NCBI GenBank assembly: GCA_948470475.1
Contig: OX419335.1
Span: 21,126,999 to 21,190,998 of the forward strand
Length of the DNA: 64,000 nucleotides
Reading direction: 5' to 3'
Origin: Galaxea fascicularis
Lineage: Eukaryota > Cnidaria > Anthozoa > Scleractinia > Euphylliidae
A program made the translations under genes and the position numbers. Below, piece after piece: positions 33,016-45,400 of this stretch (its first letter is position 1; each line of letters starts with the position of its first letter). Under the pieces are notes generated by a model. The model was not told the origin of the DNA, ran no database searches, and worked only from the letters and a program-made list of their open reading frames with translations.

Positions 33016-36000
33016 TTTATTAATATCAGAGTCAGTCATACAGAATTAAATAGCTTTCATCTTGCAATAGTTAAGCGGTTTAGGGAGACTGGAGATTCTA
33101 TGTTCTAAATAGTTTGGATTAAGTTTGAACTTACCTTCAATTTTTCACGGGATCCAGTGAACCACACTGACACTTTCAAAGAATATCAGTGTCTAACATG
33201 TCGAAACAATTATGCGTTCTGTCCGATCCTAGATACTTTACACAAATCACAGCTGTCTAAACACAGTTACCTTTTTTGTAGGTTTTGAGATTTCAAGGCA
33301 TGAGAATGTCTATAGAAATAACGTTCGGTTCTCAGTTGATGTCACTGTAAATTAACGAAGATATGTTCTGTTCATTTAAGTCGTTATAATTTTCCAGTTC
33401 ATCAGCCTCAACTGGCTGGAAATCAAGGACATTAGAAGCAACCGACTTCGTAAACACAAATTCATTATCATACTTATGAAAATTCAAAAGATGAGGTGAT
33501 TTCGCAATTTGATGGGAAACGAACCAGCTTAGCTCTGTGCAGCGAAACTTATTTCTTTACTTCTTAAATTTAGAAACATTGAAATATCACGTTTCGGTCA
33601 TTTTTGGAATGAACATATGTTTTTTTAGTGTGCTATATGGTAAATGGCAGACTTAAAAGGTGACTAAGTGATTCAAGAATAAATTATTTAATAAATGAAT
33701 AAATGTAAACGCGTAATTATTACCTAATAAACAATTATGAAGAGTAAATGTACAAACGAATTCAAGTTGATTTAGATTGGGAGGGTCTTGGATTAAATCT
33801 CGACGAGTTTTCTTTAACTCCTTCCTTTCACTTTAAAACGACATTTACATCCCCAGAATGGAAACATTTGAAATCACATGCCGGGCGACAGTGAACACAA
33901 GAGATACAACAGTCACACCCATGTCTCAAGGTGTATTTGTTCTTCCTGCAACGGATGCGTGTTGTTGTCCAAAGCAAAAACTATTCGAAAGCGACTGCGA
34001 GAACTGAGAATATTTTTCAATTGGTTTTTAAGGATTTTGCTATGGGAAACCAGAATTATTATACTTCTATATACTTATATCTGTAAAAAAGAAATGGTGT
34101 TTTTAAACTAATTAAGATCCAACAAAGAAGACATTAGAGTGAATAAAATTATAATAATCATAAAGGGTATGATTAGCTTCGTTTAAACAAGCAGCCCTTG
34201 GTAATTTCTTTGAATCTGCCATGCAGATTGGTTGTGTCTCAGTTTGTAATGAAACTCATTGGCGCTCAAAATTCATGTTAAAATAGTTACATCAATAATT
34301 TTTTTGCTTCTGCAATTTCAATGGATTTTCAACGTGTAAGCTGACTTGTCTTAACAAATGTTCGGTCAAAATCATGGTATCACATGAAAGAATAATCACA
34401 CTGCAATGTTTAAAGAGCTGTTTGTAGAAAGAAGCATAATTTTTCACGGTAACTCAAAGTTGATGACTACGTTTAGTTTACGTTAATCAGTACTTCGTTT
34501 TGAAGCCTTAAAATTTCAAAGCATTTGCTCATGTAACCATAGTTCATCAAGGGACTGGTCATGAAACCCTGGAAATTTCAACGGAAGAACAGTACAGTCG
34601 CAGTAGATGTTGAATCGACCGTGACCTTGCACAATCATTTATTTTTGGTTCGCAAGTTACTTGCAAATAAATTAGTCAAAACTTTTGATTGGTTAGCCTG
34701 CCAAAAAAGTGTGTTTTTGTGCAGGGTCAAGGCCAAAAAGGCAAACAAAAACACGAAACAAACAAACTTTGTCGAGTTTCAGAGCTATCTCCATATATTA
34801 ACTGTGATATAACGGACTATTCGTTGCTCTAAATTCAGTATTTTGTTTTGAATGTAATTGCTATTTTCAACTTATTAAACGTGGGAAAGCCGGAAAAGGT
34901 GGCATGCAGAAGGTATTTTCTCTTTCCCGGTTTTTCTCCAAATGACGGTACCATCTTGAGTAATTTTGAACCAGTCACATTTATGAAAAGTTAGAGCAAT
35001 CCCTATGTACATACACATACATACTATGCATTGTGAAAACGGCTGTTTTTCAATGCTCTCAAGACTGTTAGTAGGGATAAAAGGGTAGCTTAGCCATAAG
35101 GACGAAATGCAAATGCCGTTTTCATCTCGGAGAGTTAATAGTTATAATTGTTTGGGTAAAACTGACGTACGTCCGTATGAGATGCGGTTGAGGCTGACAA
35201 TAGTCGGCAAGGTTTAATTTACAAAAGTCACGTACATAACTGGAAAAATAGAGAAAAATTGAATACGGCTGTATTTGTTGTTAGATGTGACATTTCTACC
35301 TAAAATACCATTTGAGGCCAAAATTAGGCTCAAAATAATAGAAAGTCCAACATCTGTTTGTTCAGTTGGATCTGAAGTTTTGAGGTAAACGATAACACGC
35401 GGTTTCTCTTATGACAAAGACGGAAGAAAATTTCGTGAGGTCACATACAATTTTAGCTCAATGAAAAACTTGTAACAAAATTGCGCCGAAAAAACTAAAA
35501 CTCCTGTTGCATGCTAGAGTTCATTTTGAGCCCAGGCTAAAATTCGAGGAGATTGCCTAAGTGGGAATCTTCAATCCGGTTTGCCACCCTGAAAATTCCT
35601 GCCCAGTCGGCCCAAACCACGATCAAATGTCTGACCAACTTAAACCGACCGGGGATGAAACTTCCTCATGTTTTCCCAAACTTATTTTCAGAAGCCGGGC
35701 GAAGATCACAGGCCCAAGCACAACCATTCACTGGAATACCACTGCTGTGAAAGTATATGGTGATATCATGATGATGATGAGGGGTTGAAGTTCCAGCCCA
35801 GCTAAATTCAGTTCCATGTGATCGACTGTCTAGTGTTTTACCAACTCACTATTAGGTAACTTGAAAATTGATAATTTTTTAAGTCGACAAATAAATCCGT
35901 GAGAAATGACTTTCGGATGCAAGCAGAATGTAATTTTTTACATGCACGCATTGTGTAGGTGATCTGCGGATTTAACAGATAAAAGTTTTGTTTTAGATAA

Positions 36001-36110
36001 GTAAACTTTGCTTGAATGGGTTACCGTTTAATAAAAGAAGTTTGTAAAATATTGTGAAACGAATGTATGGTAATGGTAATGGTAATCAGTAATAGAGACA
36101 ATAATCGAAA

Positions 36111-36293
36111 TATAGGGGAACCTCGTTAATACGGACACTAACGGACATGGTAAATTGTCCGTATTATCCGGGTGTCTGTATTAAGCGGGCTAAATTAAGA
36201 GAAAATATATAGGCTTTTTGGTTGTCGGGACGAAGAAAACTGTAAGAGGGTGTCCGTATTAGGCGGGTGTCCGTACAGCGGGGTTTTACTGTA
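36111..36293. mobile_element. Small pogo/Tigger-like MITE
   Basis: The right end is CGGGGTTTTACTG followed by TA, the mirror of the CAGTAAAACCYCG terminus of pogo-type elements. The left end is TA followed by TAGGGGAACCTCG. Inside are repeated GTCCGTATTA/TAATACGGAC blocks on both strands. About 180 bp, no coding capacity. Confidence 0.65.
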
Positions 36294-38409
36294 TTTTATT
36301 TACAAGTTTAAGCTTGAAAAACGTGGTGAGTGGTTGCCGGTGGCTCATGTTAAAGGCGTTCAACAAAAAGAACAAATAATAAATAAACAAGTAAGAAACT
36401 TTTTATGGTCTAATCTGGATCTAAAAATATATCTACACCTTAAAGCATCCTGCAAACCCTGTTATTCAACTTGGAAATGACGAGAGCAAAACACGTTTAT
36501 GGCACTATGCGACCCAGAAAAATGGAATTTTTGTTAAAGAAATGAAATCAAGATGCACTGGCCTGGAATCAAACCCGGGCCTCCTACAACCAGTAGTTTC
36601 ATTTTACTTCCATTTTGCCTCAGTAGGATGCACAAAAGCCTCTAGATTAAATTAATTTGAATTTAATAGCGGCCTTATAGTCGACCTCTGGCCACATTTT
36701 TTGACGATGGCAATTTCGATGCGGCATTGGAAAATCGCGGCGGCAATTTTGCTCGTTGGAACCTAGCATTCGCGGTGATTTTTGGCTCAGAACTAGGGAA
36801 ATTATTGACCGTTTATTTGCCAGAGACTGAATGGCGAGCGACACGGGGAAGCGGGAGAAATTTGATAAAATTCGTGATCGGTCTCGGCGGCCGCTGCAGT
36901 TGCCTGCCTTGTTTCCTCTTTATACTATTGTGCAGCGGGTAAGAAGTCAACCAACCCAAAACACCATAAAATCACACAGGACTATACAACAGCCAAAAAG
37001 TTAAGTGAAATTTATTTATCTGGCTTACATGTCAGCAAAGTTTGGGAAAACAAAAGGTGCAAAATCCGAAATTTTAAGACGCATTTTCGTCGATCGCTTG
37101 ACTCAAAGCGATATGAACCTTTGCAAGTTACAGGGAATGTATGAGATCCAATGACATTGCGTCAGCTCGTGTCGACGCACATAGATAAGATAGTCTGCCT
37201 GTGCTTATACATGCATGGACAATACACCTTATTCCAAATGGCCGCCATTTTAGTATTCTTCAGTTATATTAATTCAAATTAGCCCTTGATGCCTCGTTCA
37301 TGGTAAAAGAAGACTGAATTACAACTACAATTTTTTTTGGCCGTTAGAGACCGGTTTTGAGAAAATGTTTTATTTGCTGCGTCAGTGATTGAAATATGAT
37401 ACTGCTTGCCGTCACCATAAAGACGCCTTACACTCCCGCCAAACTATTAGAGGTAAGCTTCGTTTTGGTAGGAGTTCCGTGTCGAGACCATTCAGTTTAA
37501 TTATCGGAGCTCATAGTCCTTGTGGCATATACCTGAGCGTGAAACACAATACTCAATCAAACGACTGTAATAACTGATGCGTTTTTCGAGAAGTGCATTG
37601 ATCTAATCAGATCAGCTTTCGTTCAATCTTTATATGTGGCGACTCCCATTTTCCCCTCTTGTCAACAAAGTACTGACGAGACCACTTACTCGTTTGGTCT
37701 TTTATCGCGTACAGGCGTCCTAAAAACTCAACCGTTATATAATGTCGACCAAAATCTTACATTGATTCAATCATTGGTCAAACGGCTGAAAGATCTAAAT
37801 AAACTGAATACTTATCAAAGTGTCAGATGGAAAGCGCTGGAACCTGGTGTGAGGTCAAGCAACCTTTGAGGTCTGAAAGTGCTAGAGGTTCAGTCCTTGG
37901 TCAGACGGCCGAAAGGTCTTGAATCAATGAAGGTTTTATTCAATCATTTCCGCCATATTTCATCACGGACGAAGAAAGATGTAACTAAAATCCTCCTGAA
38001 GGAACTGGTCACAAAGAACCGCAAGTAAAATGTCAGTTTTTAAAAGCCAGAAGGAAATTTATGTTTCCTCTTTGTGGGTCAAATAATCCTCAAGCTCTTT
38101 TGTTGAAAACCGACCCTTACGTCTGTCCTTTCTTTCTTCCGTTTTAGACTTATTTTTTGTTAGCATCAGAGAGCGAAAGAGTACCTCGGAAATCTGTCAT
38201 TTGAATATTATCATCCGAACTACAAAATGAATGTCTTAATACTTATATTTTTCTGATTAATGACGACAGAAATAACTAAATCCATGAAAAATATGTCTTA
38301 TTCTCTGTAACTAGGAAGTACTAAATGAAAATAAATTTGCAATGCATTGTATTCTTCCCCTCACATGATAAGAATGTGATCTTAATATTTACCTGTCAAG
38401 TCATTCAAG

Positions 38410-38481
38410 GGGGGCATAGCTCAGTGGTAGAGCATTCGACTGCAGATCGAGAGGTCACCGGTTCAATCCCGGTTGCCCCCT
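38410..38481 (+). tRNA. tRNA-Cys (anticodon GCA)
   Basis: A 72-nt cloverleaf with all arms. Acceptor GGGGGCA pairs with TGCCCCC. The D arm is GCTC-AGTGGTA-GAGC. The anticodon arm is TTCGA-CTGCAGA-TCGAG with GCA in the loop. The variable loop is AGGTC and the T arm ACCGG-TTCAATC-CCGGT, with discriminator T. The internal A box (TAGCTCAGTGG) and B box (GGTTCAATCC) are intact, so RNA polymerase III transcription is expected. It has no intron, and T-rich runs follow within about 25 nt. It closely resembles animal cytosolic tRNA-Cys. Confidence 0.97.
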
Positions 38482-40589
38482 TCGCATTGTTTTTATTCAC
38501 TCAATTTTCTTTTCATACTTTTGTCTTGTTTTACTTTTTTTGGCGTACGAGACTGTCAGAACTCAGAGTACGGCAGTCAATGTTAGCTTATCAAAGCAAC
38601 TGAGGTTTGCTCTGATAAAGCGCATCGCTGGATGTTTTCCTCAAGCAAAACCGTTATCTCGTGTTCTTCCAGCATCTCGCGTGGTTTATCATGTCTCTAA
38701 ACAAGTCTATTGCTTTTATATGATAATTCAGACAACGCGCGAAATTTCCATGACTTACTGACACAATAAACCTTAGCTGATTGACCAATCAGAGCGCGCC
38801 CTCTGATTTGGTTATTACACAAGTGACAACGTGATTTTTTCCAGGAAATCTAAATCATATATCTAAATCTAAAAGTATAAGGCCCTGGTAGGGTCATTAC
38901 TTGCGAGAAAGACTGCCACCAACTCCTAGGAAATAGGATTGAGAAAATTCCTTGAGAGTGTACTTTTGAGGACCGGTCCGAAGTGCGCAGAGAATGATTA
39001 AGAAAACTACTAACAGAGTGGTGGTCAGGGTAGAGGGAAGTAAACGAGTGACAAACAGCTCTCTGTAACCAGTCTTGTTAATTCTTTTCATGATCACTGT
39101 CGTTCTCTTTATTTTATTAACTTTATCCATGTGTTAATTATACTTTTCAGCTTTAAATTAATTTAACCTAGTAAATTAAATACTACTACATGTTTTCAAC
39201 TAGAGAGGATTATTATAAATTTCGTAACTTTAATTTTCGGATCTATTTTTCGTTTCTCGTTATTTTCCATTTCTCCTACAAAAGTATGATACAATAAAGA
39301 AATGATATAATTTTTAGTTAACAGTATTTATGTATTTTCATATTTCACTTTGTAAGCTACTTTTAAGCCCTTCTTAATTAAAATTTATGCCCCGGGCGAC
39401 CAAAAAAAAAATCTCAGAGGTAGGCGTTATTATACAGCAAAAATCAATACAGAGTTAAATTCTTCATAAATAAAATTAATTGTAACAGTGTTTTTAAAGA
39501 TCCCGCGAAAAAGGATTGTTGGTCATTTACTCGCCAACAAATTACGAGGAAAGAATACAGTAAAATAATCTTCGAAAAATAAACACGAAAACATCTAGAA
39601 TCTTTCACGGGACTTTTTTTGTGCATTAGGGACCCCTAATCTACAAATTCAATCCAAATTTGGCTAATACATGTATGGGTCAACAATAGCAGTTTAATAA
39701 ATTATAATAGCACAGCTTCTATAAACTCGTTCTAATATAACTACAAAAATTTGTTTTGCAAGAACAGAGTCAACCCTTTAAATCACAAGACTTGCTAGAT
39801 TAGAATGAATACTAATCCTGTTAGCAAAAACACTGAAAGTCTAACAATACCACAGCATAGCTCTGTCAAGTCAGCATCTTTCACTGGAATGGGATTTTTA
39901 GGATTTTACCAATGCAAATGACTGTACGTTGTACTGAGGTATGAAAGAGCTTATCGGCTATTGCTACTCATACCTGAAACAATAAGAAATTGAAACGCTT
40001 GGCCTTTTACCTATTCTCCTTCAGACCGTGTCGGAGATTCCAGATAGCACCTAATTATTTGTAATATATTGTCCCTCGTGGGAACAACCGTCAGTAGTTT
40101 AGGAAGATACAAATTCCTTTTCAGTGAAGACGAATGATTAAGGAGTGGACAAGAGGTAGTTGTAGGGAAAACGGAATATACCAGGTCACTCTCGCAGATT
40201 CCCATATCGAAAGATAAGTTACAAAATACAGAGGGGATCTACTTCGCCTCTAAATTCTTCCTTATCACCTTGAGTCTAATATAGTGGATCCCAGCATATA
40301 TATCTTTCGCATAACCGAGAGATCGTTTTCACATGACGTCACGGCCGCCATGTTGGCGTACCAAAACAAAGGAATGGCGGCCATATTGCTGTACAAGGCT
40401 AAGCCTCTGGGAATTAAACTCTACTTTTTTGCAAATACTTTCTTTTGTTTCATTGAACCAATATGGCCGCTGGTTACGTGAGTGAAAACGATCTATACCT
40501 AAAGTGCCTCTTCGACTCTCCTTCACTTCATTGCGCAAGTGTTAGATACACCCTCGCTTCCTGTCGTTATTGAGATACTGTTCCACAGA
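38482..40589. other. Spacer between tRNA-Cys and the 3' end of the RasGAP gene
   Basis: No gene is supported. It holds a TIR element (40320-40494) and a CCAATCAGAGCGCGCCCTCTG motif at 38786-38806 shared with repeats elsewhere in the window. A 77-codon minus-strand frame with one hydrophobic segment lies at 38897-39130. The proximal part, adjoining 40589, should include the 3' UTR of the RasGAP gene. Confidence 0.5.
40320..40494. mobile_element. TIR MITE of 175 bp
   Basis: Ends are AGATCGTTTTCACATGACGT and its near-inverse ACGTGAGTGAAAACGATCT. Inside is a second mirrored pair, GCGGCCATATTG and CCAATATGGCCGC/CCGCCATGTTGG. It lies about 100 bp beyond the stop codon of the RasGAP gene, so it may be transcribed in its 3' UTR. 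Confidence 0.75.
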
Positions 40590-42437
40590 CTATAGATCAC
40601 TACTGGGGTAATTCAAAACCTTGTTGTTATTCCTTGAACCTCTAATCTGGTTCAAGGTAGCGATTAATTTAGCATTGTTCGAGTCTATGGACTTGATTCT
40701 CCTCTCTTGAGCGTCGATGATGACCTGCTTGGCTTGAATTACTTCCTGCATTTCTTTCTGTTCTTTGCGAAGTTCAGATTCCACGCTCACCAAACGATCA
40801 AGAAGCTCTTTCATTTCCTTGTCTTTTTCGTCTCGCAGCTGCTGTAGGGCGTTCTCACTTTCTGCTAGCCTTTCCTTGAAGGACGCTACCAGTTTGTGTG
40901 TGCTGGACTCTTGTAAGATCAACTGTTCGTGAGTTGAAGCCAGAGTTCTCTTTGTCTCCAGCAGCTCTTCGCGAAGGTCAGTTAGCTCTTTTTCATACTA
41001 CACGCGTAAGAAAGTGGAGAAAAAATGATCATTAATATAATTACAGCTACTGTAACTGTTCCTGTCGCGTATAGAGTTGAATTTACTTTTATTTCCTAAT
41101 AAGCGATGCTGTCCTAATGATCAAACATTACGACAGAAGCCTCCTGAAGCCGGTCCCATTGATTTTGGAACGACTTTACTTGGAGGAAAAGCTGGGACTT
41201 AATAAAGAAGATCAGAGACACTGAACAAACCTTGATCTATTGTCATTCAAAACATATACGTGTTTTATAATGACGTGCTATATCAAATCTGATATTAATC
41301 TTAACAAGCTTAAGAGTAAAATCTTGACTGTGTATTCCTTATTAGAGACGTATTATATGTTATATTCTCGTTACTCGTTATTCTACTTTTTTTTAATATA
41401 GGAACATTTTATTAGAAGGTCAGTTGAGCCTGATTACAGAGATTGAAATAAAAAGGTTAATCCAGACGCAGATGGCATAGGATCTTACCAGGTTTTGTCT
41501 TATTACGTTAGTGGTCTCGAAACATTTAAGTCAATGCGGCTTCGGTTGTTAATATTGAAGGGACAATTAGGTTTTAGAATTTTGGAAGTATTTACAATAG
41601 GGTTATATACTCCGAACGAAGGCGCAGGGAAGGCGTGACGGTTGTAATAACTAAAACGAAAATGAACAGTCGTTGCCTGGCTTGTAATGTTATCACACTT
41701 TACACATGTGAATTTGTCGCAAATAATTTTGGCCAGAATTGCAGTCTCATTGTTGGTACTCGTTATTAATTTCCTGGATGCTTAGATGTAATACTCTCAT
41801 TTTTTTTTTTTTTTAGTGGATACGTGACTGGTTAAATAAAGGAATATTTATACACTAAACCAGTCACTGTTGAATAATAATGCCACGTAACCAACGGCTT
41901 CTATTTTTGTACGAGACGTGAACTTTTATAGCTTCCAATGTAAGGTATATTTGCTTTTAAATTGCAACTAGCTATATTGAATTAATTCTGATTAATATAT
42001 CATTAAACCTTATTAGGATGTCACGACAGCATGGAATTCTTTTACTTCTTTTTATAAAAAAAAAAGTGAAAGGAAGCATAATTACCAACGCTTCACGTCT
42101 GTCACAATTTATCATTACCCTAAGCCGGCCTTGACGATATGTTACATTAGATATAGCTACCTCAAAACCAAAAAGTTAAACAAGTATTCAAGAGAAGATT
42201 ACATCGGAGTTTTAACAATTTGAAAGAATTGACTATAGGCACACCGGAAAACATCGAAATTTAGATCATGAGAACATCCAGTGAGTGGCTTTACAGACAT
42301 CTGCAATTCCAAGAAAATATGACCGATACGAAGCTACGTGAAGGCATACCTCGGCAGCAGTTTTCGGTGATGTGAAGTCGTAGCCATTAACGAAGTCCTC
42401 GGGCTCTGCTCTCGGTGCCATTCGTTCCCAAATTGTG
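40590..42437 (-). CDS. C-terminal coiled-coil exons of the SynGAP-like protein
   Basis: Exon 42350-42437 ([20 protein letters not shown]) leads into exon 40590-40997. The latter opens [20 protein letters not shown] and runs as an uninterrupted heptad pattern through SEKD-rich helices to [17 protein letters not shown] and the stop. In SYNGAP1 and DAB2IP this coiled coil drives oligomerisation. The protein ends NYPSSDL, with no obvious C-terminal PDZ-binding motif of the QTRV type. Confidence 0.92.
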
Positions 42438-45400
42438 CTGTTACAAAAAGCAAAAGCAAAAAAAAAAAAACAGATTAGAGGCTAAGAATGATCCACAGAG
42501 CTGTTGCCTTTACTTTCGTTAGGACTGAATGCGTATCATCCAAGCAGACGCTGTGTTAAAGTGATTAGGAGCTATGGAAAACTACGTATATATTGGGACA
42601 AGGCTATTTTTTTGTCTGTTTTCCAGAGCAACTGCAGAAAATTTGCATCTGAAAGGTGCCAGGACAAAAGGAGACCCTCTTAACCTACTTAACTCTCAAG
42701 GGTATTAATAAGCGATTTGTGGCATTATAAGCACTCTCTTTCCCAATGAATACAGCAACATAATGATCCGAAATAATAGCTCAATTAGTTTGTCAGGCGG
42801 ATCGACCGAATGAATTAATTTCAACATACGCAGTCTATAAAAAAAATAAATATTAGTGGTACATAGAAGTTGAGGACAATATTTTTAAGTGAAGACTGTT
42901 CTCAGAGAGACGTACTTAGTTCGTAGAACGGCTGCTGGATGAGTTTTAGGGATTCTATTTTAGCATAGATACATACTGGTATTTTCTGTCTCGATCTAAA
43001 CTTCAATATCGGTCCGTTTAGTTTCGAAGGAATCATTCTATCTTGCACTTCACGTAACGTAATGCGTAATGGAAGAAAAAGACCAAATTTTGAGCAAGGA
43101 ACAGGCACTCGACCTAAGAGAGAAAATCTTTCAAAGGAATTAGCCCAAATAAGGACAGAGAAAAGGGTATTTAGGCTTTTTTACGAAAGCTACAGTGAGC
43201 CAATTGGTCATATTTTGTTTATAATGGCGTTTATTTTGACCGAATTTATACATATGCCGAATTTAAAGTGTAAACTTCAAAATGTTATCCACCCAACTTG
43301 TATTCCAACTGTTACATCTTCAACCCAAGAATATCTTGCAGAAGGTAGAAACTTAAGTATTCTTTGACATAAATTGCAAGAAAAAGCTTGGTCCTATCAC
43401 CTCAAAGATGTTGAAAGGCCAAGAATAGTGCACTTAGTCCATTGGAATGACGTTTGAACGATTATCTTTCAGACCGATTGGGTTTTGTCGTGGTGGGAGG
43501 AGAGTGTAAGTGTGTGTTGCTGTTAATGCGATGGGGAGGGGTGGTGGAGGAGTATTGGTGGTGTGGGAGAATTTAGATGAGATAAGCCGACGCTAGTGGG
43601 GACTTGTGATGTGCGAACTCTGCGAGCCCGAGTTTTCCTTGATTCAGTGAAGCGAAGTAAAAGCAGTATTTTCAGTTTAGCAGTTTCAACATATTCGAAA
43701 TGTGCTGCTTACTCAGTTCCGATGCTTCTATGGTCCGGACTGGGCGTCCGTGGCATCTTCCGTACCCTTCTTCTTCCGCCCCCTTCAAAGCTGCTCGCCA
43801 CACTATGCCAACTCTCGTCACTACCGCTAGAGCTGCTGCTGGTCCGCGACGGACTGCGAGCCACGTGACCCGGGTTCAGGAACTTAGTTGAGCTGCTACT
43901 GGTGCGTGATGATCTAGGAGAGGATCTGGGTGACGACGATGAAGAATAGGCTTCTTTCTCAGCGGATGACCTCCTTAGCGCGTTACTTGACGCAAACGGC
44001 AATGGTTTGGGCGAGGTGGCCCTGGGTGGTGACTGTCTGTCGGGGGAAGACGACCGGGATTGATCTGTTATCACTGACGATTTATTACCGGGCGAAGGTC
44101 TCCTTCCTTCATTGCTGTATCTGCGCGTGTCAGGCAGTGTCCTAGATAATCTTTTATGTGTCTTATCTCGCTGGGAAATCACATCACTGTCAACTGTACT
44201 CTCACCATCCACACTGGATATGATCAGAGGTGCCTCCGAGGGCGACCGCCGACGTACATCCGACGTTTTCGTCGGTGTCGGCTGCCTTTCAGATGAATTT
44301 CGATCACGTTCAAGTGAGTTGTGATCCCTACTGTCATCAGAAGCGATCGCTCTCCGATATGAGCGCCGTCGAAGGCTACTTTGTAAGTCGTCGTGGTAAG
44401 ATACTCGTTTTCTGGGTGAGGAGCCAGGAGCATCAACATCGGAAATTGGCGACAGAATTGACCTATCATAGCGAGATACAGTTAAACGTTCCGGTGGAGT
44501 CGTGGCCGTGGTCGTGGTCGTTGTCGGCGTGCTACCGTTGTAAACGAGATTTGCGTCGGAAGGATTATCAGGGGTTGAATTCTGCTCCCTTTTGGGTGAT
44601 TTCATTATCCTGATTTGTGATACCGGTGTGAGAGTGATGTTGTTCTTCTCTTGATCGGTAACCAGGTCCGAAGATGACGCCCATTTTCGATGCGCCACCA
44701 GACTTTCATTCCCAAGAACAAAATTCCTTTCCGAATCGTGGTAAGTCTCTTGAAGGGACTTGAGAATAAATTGCATAGGACGGAGGGTTTCCACGGCATC
44801 CTGGAGGAAGAACAAACGATAATTGTTTCTTTATCGAGGAAAAATGTATGAGAAAGCTTAAAAAGTAGATCAAGCTTCAAAGCTGATCAACATGCTTGCT
44901 GTCATTGTTAGGTTTTTCTTCAACCAGCCTCACAGCTCACGACATAAAAGTCAAGGATCACCAAATGAGAGAAAAAATGACAGCCTATTCCAATAGAAGT
45001 AGAAGAGCGGGTCGAACAGAATTAACTAGTTTGTTCGTATTTGCATTACATACGTATACGTCCAAGATCTGCATTTGACAAAAACAAACTAACCTGGTTC
45101 ATTTTGCTGCTGACATCTTTTAAGATGTTGTACATGAGAGCCAGCTCCCGTCCGCTATCGATGATTCCTTCATATTGGTTTTCTGAAGTGTCACATCTTG
45201 ACTGTTGCTGAAGAAAGAAGATAATACAACATAAGTTACCCCAATGAAGGTGAAGACAACCAAGAACAGATTAAAAATAACTCCACGTCGTTGCGCAATC
45301 ACATTTTTAATGAAACCATGTCTTGACTTTGCCGTTGCGCGGATTTTCTAGTTTTTCAAAATGCTAGACAACGCATATGGAATGTCTATTACCTGTAAAA

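Larger units (their letters stand above)
31974..38409. other. Intergenic region, no supported gene
   Basis: Between the 5' end of the two-domain ILEI gene and tRNA-Cys. It holds a Penelope fragment with a hammerhead motif (32827-32955), a pogo-like MITE (36111-36293) and a weak plus-strand first-exon candidate (36831-36938). The stretches 32960-36110 and 37000-38400 show no protein family I recognise. Confidence 0.55.

Noticed and set aside
43709..43711. Stop codon ending the RasGAP protein after the Ser-rich region
   Set aside because: The TAA lies inside a GTAAGC splice donor. Splicing from 43713 keeps the frame into two further exons with the expected family coiled coil.
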